Source: a bacterium (GTDB lineage: Bacteria; Bacillota; Clostridia; Lachnospirales; Lachnospiraceae). From it: a DNA stretch of 42,914 nucleotides. Below are positions 16,257-25,354 of the stretch, piece after piece. The stretch spans positions 1 to 42,914 of the forward strand of contig JAMPGX010000023.1 of assembly GCA_023663725.1 (NCBI GenBank), written 5' to 3'. Under the pieces are notes generated by a model. The model had not been told where the DNA came from. It made no database searches and saw only the letters and a program-made list of their open reading frames with translations. Numbering within the stretch: the stretch's first letter is position 1; every line of letters begins with the position of its first letter. A program made the translations under genes and the position numbers.

Positions 16257-17654
16257 TCAGTCTCCTCCTACTACAGTTTTTGGTTGCTGATTACACTGCC
16301 TGAATATCCGGCGCAGCATGAATATGGCGGCTGCGGCCAGCACCATCTCCGCAAAGGGCTGCGCGTAGGGCAGACCGTACAGCGGAAACAGCCAGTTGAG
16401 GATAAACAGGGCCGGTATCTCCAGCACGATCTTCCGCATCAGTGCAAAGACCAGCGCGTTTTTTCCCTTGCCCAGCGCCTGAAACACACCCACCGCCAGG
16501 AAATCCATGCCCAGAAACGGCATCGCCAGGCAAAAACCCCGCAGGAATCTGGCACCGTAAGCAATGATGGCCTCGTTCTCCATAAAAGCCTTCGTCAGAC
16601 CCGCCGAGAATACCCAGAACAGGATCATGACGCCAAAGAGCGCTGGAAACATCAATTTCATGGCAAAAGTGATCGCTCTCTTCATCCGAGGATGGTCCCC
16701 GCTGGCGTAGTTGTAGCTGATCAGCGGCATGATGCCCTGGGAGAATCCCAGCGCGATCTGCAGGGGAATCATGCTGGTCTTCTGGGATATGCCCATGGCA
16801 GCCACCGCATCCGCCCCATACTCCGAGGTGAAATTGTTCAGGATCGTCATGCCTGTCACATTCAACAGATTCTGTATGGACGCTGGAATACCCACCGCGC
16901 AGATTCCCAGGATGATGGCACGATTCCACCCCAGCATACGGGGATTCACACAGACATAGGTGGAACGCCGCTTCACATACAGCAGTACAAAGAAATAGCC
17001 GCAGGCGACGCAGTTGGACAGAAAGGTTGCCAGCCCTGCTCCCGCCGCCCCCATGTTGAGTCCCCAGGGCATGATAAAGATCGGGTCCAGCACAATATTG
17101 AGAAGACATCCGCTCATGGTGCCGATGCTGGCATGCAGAGACGCCCCCTCAGAGCGCACCAGATAGGCGAGTACCACGTTCAGGATCGCCGGAATCGCGC
17201 CGCAGGATACCGTCCACAGCATATAGGCTGCCGTGGCCGGCTCCGTCACGGAATCGGCGCCCAGAAGCGCCAACAGCGGACTCTTGAAGCTCGTGCAGAG
17301 AACGGCAAACAGCGCGCCGCAGAAGAGCGCGCAATAAAAGCCGATGGCCGAGCTCCTGCGCACCATATCATATTCCTTGCGTCCCAGAGCACGGCTCATC
17401 ATGCTGGAGGTACCCACGCCGAACAGATTGTTCACCGCGTTGAACGCCAGCAGCACCGGAGCGGCCAATGTCACCGCCGCGTTCTGCAGCGGATCGTTGA
17501 GTCTCCCCACAAAATAGGTATCCGCCAGATTATACAGCACCATGACCAGACTGCTCAGGATCGTGGGGATCGCCAGCTTCGCGACCGCCCTGGGAATGGG
17601 CATGGATTCAAACAACTGATTTTTATCGGATGCTTGAGTCGTCAGACTTCTCAC
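16257..17654 (-). CDS. MATE-family multidrug/metabolite exporter
   Basis: A 465-residue inner-membrane protein with about twelve hydrophobic segments. It begins with the MATE family pattern IPRAVAKLAIPTILSSLVMVLYNLADTYFVGRL, and the second half repeats the fold (GIPASIQNLLNVTGMTILNNF). MATE proteins exchange Na+ or H+ for cationic drugs or metabolites; the substrate here is unknown. The GTG at 17654 overlaps the stop of the helicase gene (GTGA). The AGGAGG there abuts that GTG, so a start slightly further inside is possible. It belongs to the six-gene unit ending at palindromic element B. Confidence 0.88.
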   Translation of the reverse strand: MRSLTTQASDKNQLFESMPIPRAVAKLAIPTILSSLVMVLYNLADTYFVGRLNDPLQNAAVTLAAPVLLAFNAVNNLFGVGTSSMMSRALGRKEYDMVRRSSAIGFYCALFCGALFAVLCTSFKSPLLALLGADSVTEPATAAYMLWTVSCGAIPAILNVVLAYLVRSEGASLHASIGTMSGCLLNIVLDPIFIMPWGLNMGAAGAGLATFLSNCVACGYFFVLLYVKRRSTYVCVNPRMLGWNRAIILGICAVGIPASIQNLLNVTGMTILNNFTSEYGADAVAAMGISQKTSMIPLQIALGFSQGIMPLISYNYASGDHPRMKRAITFAMKLMFPALFGVMILFWVFSAGLTKAFMENEAIIAYGARFLRGFCLAMPFLGMDFLAVGVFQALGKGKNALVFALMRKIVLEIPALFILNWLFPLYGLPYAQPFAEMVLAAAAIFMLRRIFRQCNQQPKTVVGGD

Positions 17655-19624
17655 CTCCTGTTTCTTCCTCCGCTATTTCCGCTTCTTGCGCCAGCCACGG
17701 AATAGTAGCACCTGTCGCAGAGAGAGCTGCGGGCCCCGACCGGCAACAGCTTGCCACAGTAATCGCAACGGCGAAGATAGAACTTCTTGCTCTTGCCAAG
17801 CTCCGCCAGGATGATGTCCTCGGTCTTCAATCGCTCCGCTTGCACGCGCTCCTCATCCATAATTTTTCCAAAACGCACTGAGAACTGATTGTAGAGATCC
17901 AGCATTTTATAGTAGGTCTCCGCCCGCTCCAGCAGAGTATCGCCCTTAACGTCGTCAAACACCGGAAATTTGACGGACACATCCGCCGTGTAGGTCCGAC
18001 AGTAATACCGCCACAATGCCATGCACTTCTCATTGCCCAGATCCACATCACAGGAAATCATGTTGTAGAGCTCCCGCTTGTCGTCAAAGCCCGCGATACT
18101 GTCCCTGATGCCATACAGACTCTTGTATTTCACCAGCATCTCCTTGATATCCATCTTGCGGTAGACATCCAGGTTGGGCTTGATACTGTACCAGGATGTC
18201 AAGATCTGGTCGATGGGCTGATCGATATCCAACAGCACCTGGGGGAAGCCGATAATCGCATACTCGATCGTGTGCTTCATCGGGAATACCCGCTTGATAT
18301 GCTCCAGCCCCGCCTCGGTGGTAGCCGTCACATAGCCCACATCATACATCCCCCGGCGCCCCGCCCGCCCCGCGATCTGACGCACCTCAAACTCATTCAG
18401 GGGACGTCTTTCCTTGCCGTCAAATTTCATATGTTCCATGAACACGATGCGTCGTATCGGCAGATTGACTCCCAGGCCTATCGCATCCGTGGCAACCACC
18501 ACATCATTTTCCCCCTTCAGAAACAGTTCAAACTGCTTGCGGCGAATCTGGGGGGGCAGATTGCCATAGATCACGCTGGCCTTCACACCCTGCAGCTCCA
18601 ATCGAGCCGCCACGTCCAGCACTGTCTTTTTGGAAAAAAGAATCAGAGCATCTCCACTGACCAGATCCTTGTCAATGTCAAAGGGCTTGTCCTCGAAGAC
18701 CAGCTCCGTGTTCCTCTCATGGCGCACCACATCATATTTGGCATGACAGCGCTTCAAGATCCGGCGAATGATATTCTCCGCCTCCGGAGCCATGCAGATA
18801 TGCACCTCCTTGGCCTTGATACCCATGACCAGCCGAGACCAGGCATGTCCCCGAAAAGGGTCGCTGATCATCTGCGCCTCGTCGATGACAGCCACATCAT
18901 ACTCTGTATCCAGATCGACCATCTCCGCCGTGCAAGCTGTCACTCGGCTGTCCTCAGCGATATGCTGCTCCTCACCTGTGATCATAGAGCAGGGGACCTC
19001 GGCCTCCAGCAGCTTGTCATAGATCTCCAGCGCCAGCAGGCGCAGGGGGCCGGCATACACGCCGCATTTGGCCTTTTTGAGCCGTTCCACCGACTCATAG
19101 GTCTTACCGCTGTTGGTGCCGCCGATATGGAGGATAAAACGCCTCTCCATGGCCAGCGCCTCGGTGTACTCCACCTCCGCGTCCGTCTGCACCATACCCA
19201 TGATGGCCCTGCGCAGCTCCTTCTCCGACGCTTTCAAATACCTGTTATACAGATCGCCGATGCCGACAGCCACCATATTGATCTCCTCATGTTCGAGCAG
19301 ATACTTGGCAAATCTCTCGCTGTGGGCACAGCTGTCAATATAGGTCAGATCCATGGAGATGATCTGCCTTTGCGTTCTCTCTATATTCCGCTGCTGTTGC
19401 GCATTGTTCCGGCTGCGGTAGAATTCCATCAGCGCCGCGCACTGCCGCTTGGGGCTGGCTGTCAGCGCCTTGCCATTGTCCAGTCGGGCGTCAACGCTGG
19501 TGCGCATCTCTCTGGCCCGATTTCCCGCGCTGCGGTTATCCTTGATCTTGTTCTCATGAAAACTCAGGAAATCGGCGTCATACCGCTTCCTGAGCTTCTC
19601 CTTAATGCTGGGTGATATACTCAT
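17651..19624 (-). CDS. Suv3-like superfamily 2 RNA helicase
   Basis: A 657-residue protein resembling SUV3, the mitochondrial RNA-degradation helicase. Walker A is GGTNSGKT (168-175), motif II is VIDEAQ (246-251), and motif VI is QIAGRAGRRG, with ATDAIGLGVNLP before it. An N-terminal 160-residue extension precedes the helicase core. The C-terminus has a CX2C...CX2C zinc-ribbon-like pair (CDYCGK and CDRC). A role in RNA unwinding or turnover is inferred. The ATG at 19624 is six bases from GAGG and is preferred over the ATG at 19630. It follows the hybrid kinase gene by 34 bp and overlaps the MATE gene. Confidence 0.82.
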   Translation of the reverse strand: MSISPSIKEKLRKRYDADFLSFHENKIKDNRSAGNRAREMRTSVDARLDNGKALTASPKRQCAALMEFYRSRNNAQQQRNIERTQRQIISMDLTYIDSCAHSERFAKYLLEHEEINMVAVGIGDLYNRYLKASEKELRRAIMGMVQTDAEVEYTEALAMERRFILHIGGTNSGKTYESVERLKKAKCGVYAGPLRLLALEIYDKLLEAEVPCSMITGEEQHIAEDSRVTACTAEMVDLDTEYDVAVIDEAQMISDPFRGHAWSRLVMGIKAKEVHICMAPEAENIIRRILKRCHAKYDVVRHERNTELVFEDKPFDIDKDLVSGDALILFSKKTVLDVAARLELQGVKASVIYGNLPPQIRRKQFELFLKGENDVVVATDAIGLGVNLPIRRIVFMEHMKFDGKERRPLNEFEVRQIAGRAGRRGMYDVGYVTATTEAGLEHIKRVFPMKHTIEYAIIGFPQVLLDIDQPIDQILTSWYSIKPNLDVYRKMDIKEMLVKYKSLYGIRDSIAGFDDKRELYNMISCDVDLGNEKCMALWRYYCRTYTADVSVKFPVFDDVKGDTLLERAETYYKMLDLYNQFSVRFGKIMDEERVQAERLKTEDIILAELGKSKKFYLRRCDYCGKLLPVGARSSLCDRCYYSVAGARSGNSGGRNRR

Positions 19625-19658
19625 ATGCATCCTCTAATTTTTTCCGGCTCACATCCGC

Positions 19659-22583
19659 CTACAGCCAACGGTTCAACACCTCCATCAGCCGGTTTAAGTC
19701 AATCGGTTTAGCCATATGTTCGTTCATACCGGAGGATTTTGCCGCCTGGATGTCCTCCGCGAAGGCGTTGGCAGTCATCGCCACGATAGGGAGGGCTCTG
19801 ACGTCCTTGCGTTCCAGCGTGCGAATGGCACAGGTGGCTTCATAGCCGTTCATCACTGGCATCTGGATGTCCATAAGCACCAGGTTATAATATCCCGGCT
19901 CCGCTCTGGCCACCATATCCACAGCAATACTGCCATCCGCCGCGGACTCTACCTCCAGCCCCACCATCTCCAATATCTCAACGGCAATCTCTCGATTCAG
20001 TTCATTGTCTTCCACCAGCAACACTCTCTTGCCGGTAAAATCATGCTGCAGCGTCTTTTCCAGCGTCTTTTCCAATTCTTCTTCAGGCGGCTCCGCCTCC
20101 TGCGCATGCTGTTCCTCCAGAAACCCCCGCAGCACGGTTGCCAGCCTGCTCTTAAACAGCGGCTTGGTGATAAACGCGTCCACGCCGGCCGCTCGTGCCT
20201 CCATCTCGCACTGCGCCCAATCGTAACCGGACAGAATGATAATAGGCACCTCCGGCCCCACTCTGCACCGTATCTCCCTGGCAGTCTCTATCCCATCCAT
20301 GCCCGGCATCTTCCAGTCCAGAATCACGGCAAAATAATGCTCCTGACGGTCATATGCCCTGTTCACACAAGCCACGGCATCCTCACCGGAAAGCACTCCC
20401 TCGCTGTGCAGTCCCAGCTCGTTGAGCATCAGGCAGGTGCTCCGGCAGGCAATCTCATCATCATCCGCCACCAGCACCGGAAATCTGATCAGCTCCGCCA
20501 GGGAAACTGCGTCCTCCTCCTGATACTTCAACAATATCTGTACGGTAAAGCGAGTCCCCTTCTCCTGCTCGCTTTCCACCTGAATATCGCCGCCCATCAT
20601 ACGGATAATATTGCGGGCCACGGGCATTCCCAGCCCTGTCCCCTGCACCTTGCTGGTGCGCACGTCCTCCGCGCGCTCAAAGGGCTCAAAGAGATGCTTT
20701 AAGAATTCCTGAGACATACCGATTCCATTGTCAATAAAGACAAATTCGTAACAGCCCGTTTTGACCTGGCCGGACGGTTTCTCGGTTAGTTCAATGCGGA
20801 TCTTGCCCTCTGGAGGCGTATATTTTACAGCGTTGCTGACAATGTTCATGAAAGCCTGCTGTATCCGCATGCTGTCTCCCACGACATTCTCATGTTGCAG
20901 GTCATGGATGCAGACCTCCAGCTTATGGCGTTTCTCCTGTGCCATTGGCCGCACCATGTTTAGCAGATTATCCATCAGACTGGACAGATTGAACTCCTCT
21001 TCACTCAGGGACAGGGTGCCAGACTCGATCTTGCTCATGTCCAGCACTTCATTGATGAGAGACAGCAGATGTCTGCTGGCGGAAGTAATCTTCCCAAGAC
21101 ATTCCGCCATCTTTTCCGGCTCATGCAGATGTGTTCCCGCTATAGCGGTCATGCCGATGATAGCGTTCATCGGCGTGCGGATATCATGTGACATCCGAGA
21201 CAGAAAATCCGTCTTGGCGCTGCTGGCCCAGTTCGCGGCCTCATACGCGTCGAGCAGAGCTTTGCGGGTCTCCCTCTCCTTTCTGCGCTGGCTGGTGATA
21301 TCCTTTAGATTGTTCATCGCCACAATGTCTCCACTGACACTGTCACGGATCATCAGAATCGTATGCCGCAGGATTACAGGGGCCTCGTCGTCTATTCGCG
21401 TCTCATACTCCAGCACCAGCTCCGTCTCTCCCCGCTCATACGCTTCGCTCAGATATCGGGTATTCATACATTTATCGTAATTCGCCCTGTCCTCCTCCGA
21501 TATCTTTTCCTGCGCCCATCTGCAAAAAAATGTGTCCGCGCTGCAGGGCGCACGCATTCCCAACAGTGGAAGGACCGAGATGCGCCGCTCGCCTGAGATT
21601 TTGTAGAAATCCTCCTCGATGACATTGCGGCTCACATTGACATTGAATACACAGATCGCCTCGGAGATAATGGCCTGCCTGTATTGCTCCTCCTCATTCA
21701 GAGATCTGCGCAGACTCGCATTGTCCATCAGCAGCGCGTCAGACAGATTCTTTTCCCTCGCCTTCTCCTCAGACATATTTTTCAGGTACCACATGACAAT
21801 AGGATTCTCCGGAGAATATCCCTCCATCGGTACTATCTCCGACCGCACCCAGATACTCTTGTCCCGCATCAGCCCGCGATAGGTGAAATAGATAGGTTCC
21901 CCTGAGGTATCCAGCAGTGTCCGCAGATTCTCAGGAGCCAGTATGCTCAAAAATTTCTCCCGAAATTCCTCCTCCACATATTCCCGCGCACAGTGCTCCA
22001 GAACCTTGCGGTAATCCTCCCGCATCAACGACTTCGACAGCGCCTCCGCGCCCTCCAGCTTCAACGTGTCGATACGATTATGCCCCAGATCCACAAAGCT
22101 GATACGATAGTAGGTATCCTTCATCAGACTAAAGGCCTCCTGATGGAGCCACTGCCTGCGATAGTCCTCGTCAATCAGACGCAGGGAACATACCCATATC
22201 TTCCTGCCATCCTGGGCCTCTGACATGGTGCGAATCTCATTGACCCACACAGGCTCTCCGCTGCCGTTAATCATGCGATATTCCCGCACGGGCTTCTCCT
22301 GCGCGAACCCCGCCTCAAATATCCGCCTGTCCTCCTCATAGACGGCATTCAGGTATCTGCCGCCCGTCCGTTCCATGAATTGCTCAAAGGACAGTCCCAG
22401 ATTATTCAGGGCAAAGTGACTGATGAAATAGACCGGATATCCCTCTTCAAAGAATCCGCCCACCACGCCTACCGCCAGATTGCCGCGCAGAAGCTCTATG
22501 ATCTTTTCCTGATTCTGCCCCAGCTCCCTGTCATTACTATTGGTAAAAAAAATCTCTTCTTTATAGAAAAATTTTTCCTCCAT
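19659..22583 (-). CDS. Hybrid sensor histidine kinase with two receiver domains
   Basis: A 974-residue soluble signalling kinase. No membrane segment is evident. The N-terminal 430 residues hold PAS-like sensing regions (for example YRMINGSGEPVWVNEIRTM and YRGLMRDKSIWVRSEIVPMEGYS). Then come HisKA with phospho-acceptor His466 (FLSRMSHDIRTPMNAI) and the ATPase domain, with its N box NIVSNAVKYTP, G1 IDNGIG and G2 GTGLGM. Receiver 1 has Asp756 (VILDWKMPGMDG) and receiver 2 has Asp905 (LVLMDIQMPVMNGYEA). There is no Hpt domain and no adjacent output regulator. A short LEKT duplication lies between the receivers. It is the third gene of the NUDIX-to-FakA-like unit. Confidence 0.92.
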   Translation of the reverse strand: MEEKFFYKEEIFFTNSNDRELGQNQEKIIELLRGNLAVGVVGGFFEEGYPVYFISHFALNNLGLSFEQFMERTGGRYLNAVYEEDRRIFEAGFAQEKPVREYRMINGSGEPVWVNEIRTMSEAQDGRKIWVCSLRLIDEDYRRQWLHQEAFSLMKDTYYRISFVDLGHNRIDTLKLEGAEALSKSLMREDYRKVLEHCAREYVEEEFREKFLSILAPENLRTLLDTSGEPIYFTYRGLMRDKSIWVRSEIVPMEGYSPENPIVMWYLKNMSEEKAREKNLSDALLMDNASLRRSLNEEEQYRQAIISEAICVFNVNVSRNVIEEDFYKISGERRISVLPLLGMRAPCSADTFFCRWAQEKISEEDRANYDKCMNTRYLSEAYERGETELVLEYETRIDDEAPVILRHTILMIRDSVSGDIVAMNNLKDITSQRRKERETRKALLDAYEAANWASSAKTDFLSRMSHDIRTPMNAIIGMTAIAGTHLHEPEKMAECLGKITSASRHLLSLINEVLDMSKIESGTLSLSEEEFNLSSLMDNLLNMVRPMAQEKRHKLEVCIHDLQHENVVGDSMRIQQAFMNIVSNAVKYTPPEGKIRIELTEKPSGQVKTGCYEFVFIDNGIGMSQEFLKHLFEPFERAEDVRTSKVQGTGLGMPVARNIIRMMGGDIQVESEQEKGTRFTVQILLKYQEEDAVSLAELIRFPVLVADDDEIACRSTCLMLNELGLHSEGVLSGEDAVACVNRAYDRQEHYFAVILDWKMPGMDGIETAREIRCRVGPEVPIIILSGYDWAQCEMEARAAGVDAFITKPLFKSRLATVLRGFLEEQHAQEAEPPEEELEKTLEKTLQHDFTGKRVLLVEDNELNREIAVEILEMVGLEVESAADGSIAVDMVARAEPGYYNLVLMDIQMPVMNGYEATCAIRTLERKDVRALPIVAMTANAFAEDIQAAKSSGMNEHMAKPIDLNRLMEVLNRWL

Positions 22584-22598
22584 CTGCCTGTCCCCGCA

Positions 22599-23564
22599 CT
22601 ATTTCTGATACCACTTTCTCACGACGTCTTCAGCCTTTTTCAGATATATATTAAAGCCCATATCCTTCATGGCTTCCTCCCGAGTATGATAGATATGCGT
22701 TCCCCAATCCCACCAGAACACGCCTTCAAACCAATCCTGCTCACTCATCACGGACAGACAGGATTCATAGAACCTGGCCTGCTCCTCCTGATCGACAGGG
22801 AATTCCCTGTGGACGAAATCCCATGGCATCTGCGCGCAGCCGCGTGCGCTCCGGCACCCAATCTCCATGAAGATAACCTTCTTGCCCAGACGTCTGCTCA
22901 CAGCCGCAAGCTTTTCGGCCGCCAGCCTCCAGTTCTCCTGCATCTCCTCAAGACTTCCCCCCGGCGCGCTCTCCACGGGAAAATAGGCGGAGGTTCCCAG
23001 ATAATCAATGGCGTCATACCATTTCGCCACTTCCTCCTTGCCATGGTTGGTATTGTACACCAGAGGCCCCTGATAGATCTCTCTGACCATGGCGATGGTC
23101 TGCCGCCAGTATGCCTCCTTGCGCTCTGTTCCCAGCATCTCGCAGCCCAGGCAGAACATTTCACAGCCCGTATACTGCGCAAGTCTGGCGTAATGTGTCA
23201 GGAAGGCCTGATAACTGGCAAACCATTTTGCCCAATAGGTATCCTCCTCCATCATACTCGCGTCGGGAAAATCAATCAGTGCGCGCCAGATGCCGTCGTC
23301 GGAATTGATCATCGGCTTCAGGCACACCTTGATCCCTCTGTCATGGAAACGCGCAATCGTTGTGATCAGCTCCAGATCGGGCACATTTTTTCGATAATCG
23401 AACAGAATCTCGGTGGACGCAAATGTCTTCTGATTCACGGGAAAAGCGAGGCATATCCAGTTGACCCCCGTATCCATCAGCGCATCCTGGCTGTATCTGC
23501 CCTCCTCACTGTCATACAGTCCCTTGACTGCGTGATACCCATAAGTAAATCCTTTAATGTTCAT
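22599..23564 (-). CDS. GH113-like glycoside hydrolase
   Basis: A 321-residue protein without signal peptide, so probably cytoplasmic. It resembles the TIM-barrel beta-mannanase family GH113: LELITTIARFHDRGIKVCLKPMI, then Glu142 in CLGCEML as candidate acid/base, TSAYFP, and Glu234 in KVIFMEIGCRS as candidate nucleophile, followed by GVFWWDWGTH. The substrate is probably a short manno-oligosaccharide or related sugar, but this is inference. The ATG at 23564 has AGGGAGGTTAAC directly upstream, decisive over the ATG 21 bases earlier. It lies between the NUDIX gene (11-bp gap) and the hybrid kinase gene (15-bp gap). Confidence 0.75.
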   Translation of the reverse strand: MNIKGFTYGYHAVKGLYDSEEGRYSQDALMDTGVNWICLAFPVNQKTFASTEILFDYRKNVPDLELITTIARFHDRGIKVCLKPMINSDDGIWRALIDFPDASMMEEDTYWAKWFASYQAFLTHYARLAQYTGCEMFCLGCEMLGTERKEAYWRQTIAMVREIYQGPLVYNTNHGKEEVAKWYDAIDYLGTSAYFPVESAPGGSLEEMQENWRLAAEKLAAVSRRLGKKVIFMEIGCRSARGCAQMPWDFVHREFPVDQEEQARFYESCLSVMSEQDWFEGVFWWDWGTHIYHTREEAMKDMGFNIYLKKAEDVVRKWYQK

Positions 23565-23575
23565 GTTAACCTCCC

Positions 23576-24079
23576 TTATAAACAAAAAGCCTCTCTGATG
23601 CTGTCATAGTGCAAAAAAATGCCCTGCCGCGCCAACTCCTGAATCTCTGTGGCCGTCGCCAGACGGTATCCGTCCGTCTCCGCCTGCTGGAGCCTCAGTT
23701 CCTCCTCAGAAAAGTCGCCTACAAATCGGTACACATCCACAAAATAGTTATCCCCCTCATCCGGATTCTCCCGATGATAAGTAAACAGATAACCGCCGTC
23801 CCAGTCTGTCACATCCAGTCCGGTCTCCTCCCGAACCTCCCGCCGCACCGCGTCCAGAGATTCCTCCCCCGCCATGGCCGCGCCGCCGGATACCTCCCAC
23901 CAGCCTGGAGCCCATGCCTTGGTCTCCACCCTCTTAGTGATCAGGAAGCGTCCGTCCCGCCGGGCGATCACGCCCAACACCGTCAGATGATACTCTCCCT
24001 CACCCAGATGAAAATCATTGCGCCGCATCGTGCGTCCAGTGCGTTTTTTATCCGCGTCATAGATATCCCAAAGCTCCAT
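23576..24079 (-). CDS. NUDIX hydrolase
   Basis: A 167-residue NUDIX protein. The full Nudix box GX5EX7REX2EEXG is present from Gly66 through Glu72, Arg80-Glu81 and Glu84-Glu85 to Gly87. The N-terminal WDIYDADKKRTGRTMRR is typical of the isopentenyl-diphosphate-isomerase-like/YfcD group, whose members often act on unknown diphosphate substrates. The start is the ATG at 24079, which has GGAG eight bases upstream; another ATG at 24106 also has an AAGGA and would add nine residues. It is the first gene of the six-gene unit that includes the GH113-like hydrolase and hybrid kinase. Confidence 0.85.
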   Translation of the reverse strand: MELWDIYDADKKRTGRTMRRNDFHLGEGEYHLTVLGVIARRDGRFLITKRVETKAWAPGWWEVSGGAAMAGEESLDAVRREVREETGLDVTDWDGGYLFTYHRENPDEGDNYFVDVYRFVGDFSEEELRLQQAETDGYRLATATEIQELARQGIFLHYDSIREAFCL

Positions 24080-24144
24080 TGTCTCTTCTCTCCGCCATTC
24101 TATCATATATATCCTTATCTAAGACAGTATACCAGAAAAACTAT

Positions 24145-24177
24145 AGGACTGGCAAGTTTTTCTTGCCAGTCCTTTTA
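24145..24177. terminator. Hairpin terminator
   Basis: A perfect 12-bp stem, AGGACTGGCAAG / CTTGCCAGTCCT, with a T5 loop. On the plus strand it is followed by TTTTAG; on the minus strand by ATAGTTTTTC. It lies between the end of the small membrane protein gene (minus strand) and the start of the NUDIX gene, so it most likely ends the transcript from the membrane protein gene and insulates the NUDIX operon. Confidence 0.75.
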
Positions 24178-24231
24178 GCCTTTTCCGTCTATTTCTCCAT
24201 GAAAATCACACAATATCTTCAATCCGGCATC

Positions 24232-24564
24232 CTACAGAAGCATACTGCAGACACAGATGATCGCTCCCAGTGCCAGAAACACCAGGCCAACCGCGATTCT
24301 TTTCTTGTTTCTGCTCATGGACAACTCCTGCTCCTGCGTCTTATGGAGAATGGGATACTTTCTCCTGCCCAGAAGATACAGGAGCAGTCCCGTCTGCCCG
24401 TTTCCCGATATTGCAAAAAATCCCCACAGCTTTGGGTGCTTTAACCCCCTGCACTCCGCATCCGTCCGCACCAGTCCATACAGCTGATACACGCTGTAAA
24501 AGCTTCCCACAATCACCATTGCCGCTCCCAGAGCGATAATAACCATCTTATATCCTTCCATCAT
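24232..24564 (-). CDS. Small membrane protein of unknown function
   Basis: A 110-residue protein with hydrophobic segments at about 7-28 and 90-109 and a shorter one near 47-65. The central loop is basic (LGRRKYPILHKTQEQELSMSRNKKR). I recognise no family. An excellent ribosome binding site (AGGAGGAAAAG) precedes two adjacent ATGs. It stands between palindromic element C upstream and a hairpin terminator downstream, so it may be a single-gene transcript, or the distal gene after the XRE regulator gene. Confidence 0.6.
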   Translation of the reverse strand: MMEGYKMVIIALGAAMVIVGSFYSVYQLYGLVRTDAECRGLKHPKLWGFFAISGNGQTGLLLYLLGRRKYPILHKTQEQELSMSRNKKRIAVGLVFLALGAIICVCSMLL

Positions 24565-24587
24565 CTTTTCCTCCTATTAGAATCGCT

Positions 24588-24704
24588 GCGCGATGGCTCT
24601 AAAGGGTAAAGTCACTTCGGCGCGCATCTGGGAGAGACAAATTTCATTCGTAAATGATCTCATGAAATTTGCTCTCGTGCGCCTTCGCGACTTTACCGTC
24701 GCGC
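24588..24704. repeat. Nested palindromic element C
   Basis: A 117-bp block of inverted pairs: GCGCGA (24588-24593) / TCGCGC (24699-24704), GGTAAAGTC / GACTTTACC (24605-24613 / 24689-24697), GGCGC / GCGCC, and an inner stem GAGAGA-CAAATTTCAT / ATGAAATTTG-CTCTC with one bulge. It begins 37 bases beyond the stop codon of the XRE regulator gene, the same relative position as elements A and B have to their upstream genes. Confidence 0.65.
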
Positions 24705-24741
24705 TTGACAGTTGAAAAACACTTGACATTTCTTAGCTGGG

Positions 24742-25149
24742 CTAGATTCTCTTTACGATCTGGTACAGCAGAAAAGTCATCCCGATCACCATCAGGCAGA
24801 ACACGCAGGCAATCATATAAACGCTGCCTGATGTAAAATATGCAATGATGAGCATACTCAAAAACAGGATGATATTGATGACCGCCGCCGCGATCAGCTT
24901 CTTGTTGCTTCTGACTACATTCGTACTTTCCTCCAAATGTTCCAGCATCTCCTTATCTCCTTTCAACAGTTCGTCCAGGCTGACGCCGTACAGGTCAGAC
25001 AGCTCAACGACACTGACAATATCGGGAAAAGAGCGCTCATTCTCCCAGTTCGATATTGTCTGCCGCGATACAAACAGCGCATCCGCAACCTGTTCCTGCG
25101 TCATGCTCGCTCTTGTCCTCGCCTCCTTTAGCTTCTTTCCTATCTCCAT
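24742..25149 (-). CDS. XRE-family regulator with membrane domain
   Basis: A 135-residue protein. The first 60 residues form a Cro/CI-type helix-turn-helix (KLKEARTRASMTQEQVADALFVSRQTISNWENERSFPD), and two hydrophobic segments follow (about 86-106 and 111-130). This HTH plus two-helix design recurs in Firmicutes and suggests a membrane-tethered transcription factor; its signal and targets are unknown. The ATG follows GGGAGGACGGTCTT. The 205 bp upstream of it contain a GC-rich imperfect hairpin (25184-25209), an 11-base CAGTATCGCAA repeat core and no gene. Confidence 0.85.
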   Translation of the reverse strand: MEIGKKLKEARTRASMTQEQVADALFVSRQTISNWENERSFPDIVSVVELSDLYGVSLDELLKGDKEMLEHLEESTNVVRSNKKLIAAAVINIILFLSMLIIAYFTSGSVYMIACVFCLMVIGMTFLLYQIVKRI

Positions 25150-25324
25150 AAGACCGTCCTCCCGTTATCACTCGATATCCGTCCGGTGGGCCCCCCTTCC
25201 GGCTCACCGCCAGTATCGCAATTTTTTCCTGAGCTGTCTATCAAAAGTCTTTTACATCCCCCGAATTTCAAGCATATCAGGGTGTCAAAAAGCTTTATAC
25301 TCCGCTGACTCCGCGCACAAAGTA

Positions 25325-25350
25325 AGGCATCCAGGTGATTCTGGATGCCT
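25325..25350 (-). terminator. Terminator of the AAA/PD-(D/E)XK gene
   Basis: A perfect 10-bp stem, AGGCATCCAG / CTGGATGCCT, with a 6-base loop lies five bases beyond the stop codon of the AAA/nuclease-like gene. On the minus strand it is followed by TACTTTG, a short T-rich tail. Confidence 0.6.
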
Positions 25351-25354
25351 CATC

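Noticed and set aside
16284-17705. 473-codon plus-strand frame opposite the MATE gene
   Set aside because: Gln/His/Arg-rich antisense translation with no domain; MATE membrane segments on the other strand are unmistakable.
18272-19615. 447-codon plus-strand frame opposite the helicase gene
   Set aside because: Shadow frame; helicase motifs are on the minus strand.
25184-25209. GC-rich hairpin upstream of the XRE gene as a terminator or riboswitch
   Set aside because: The stem is short and imperfect (CGGTGGGCC / GGCTCACCG), with no T tract and no riboswitch-like conserved core.
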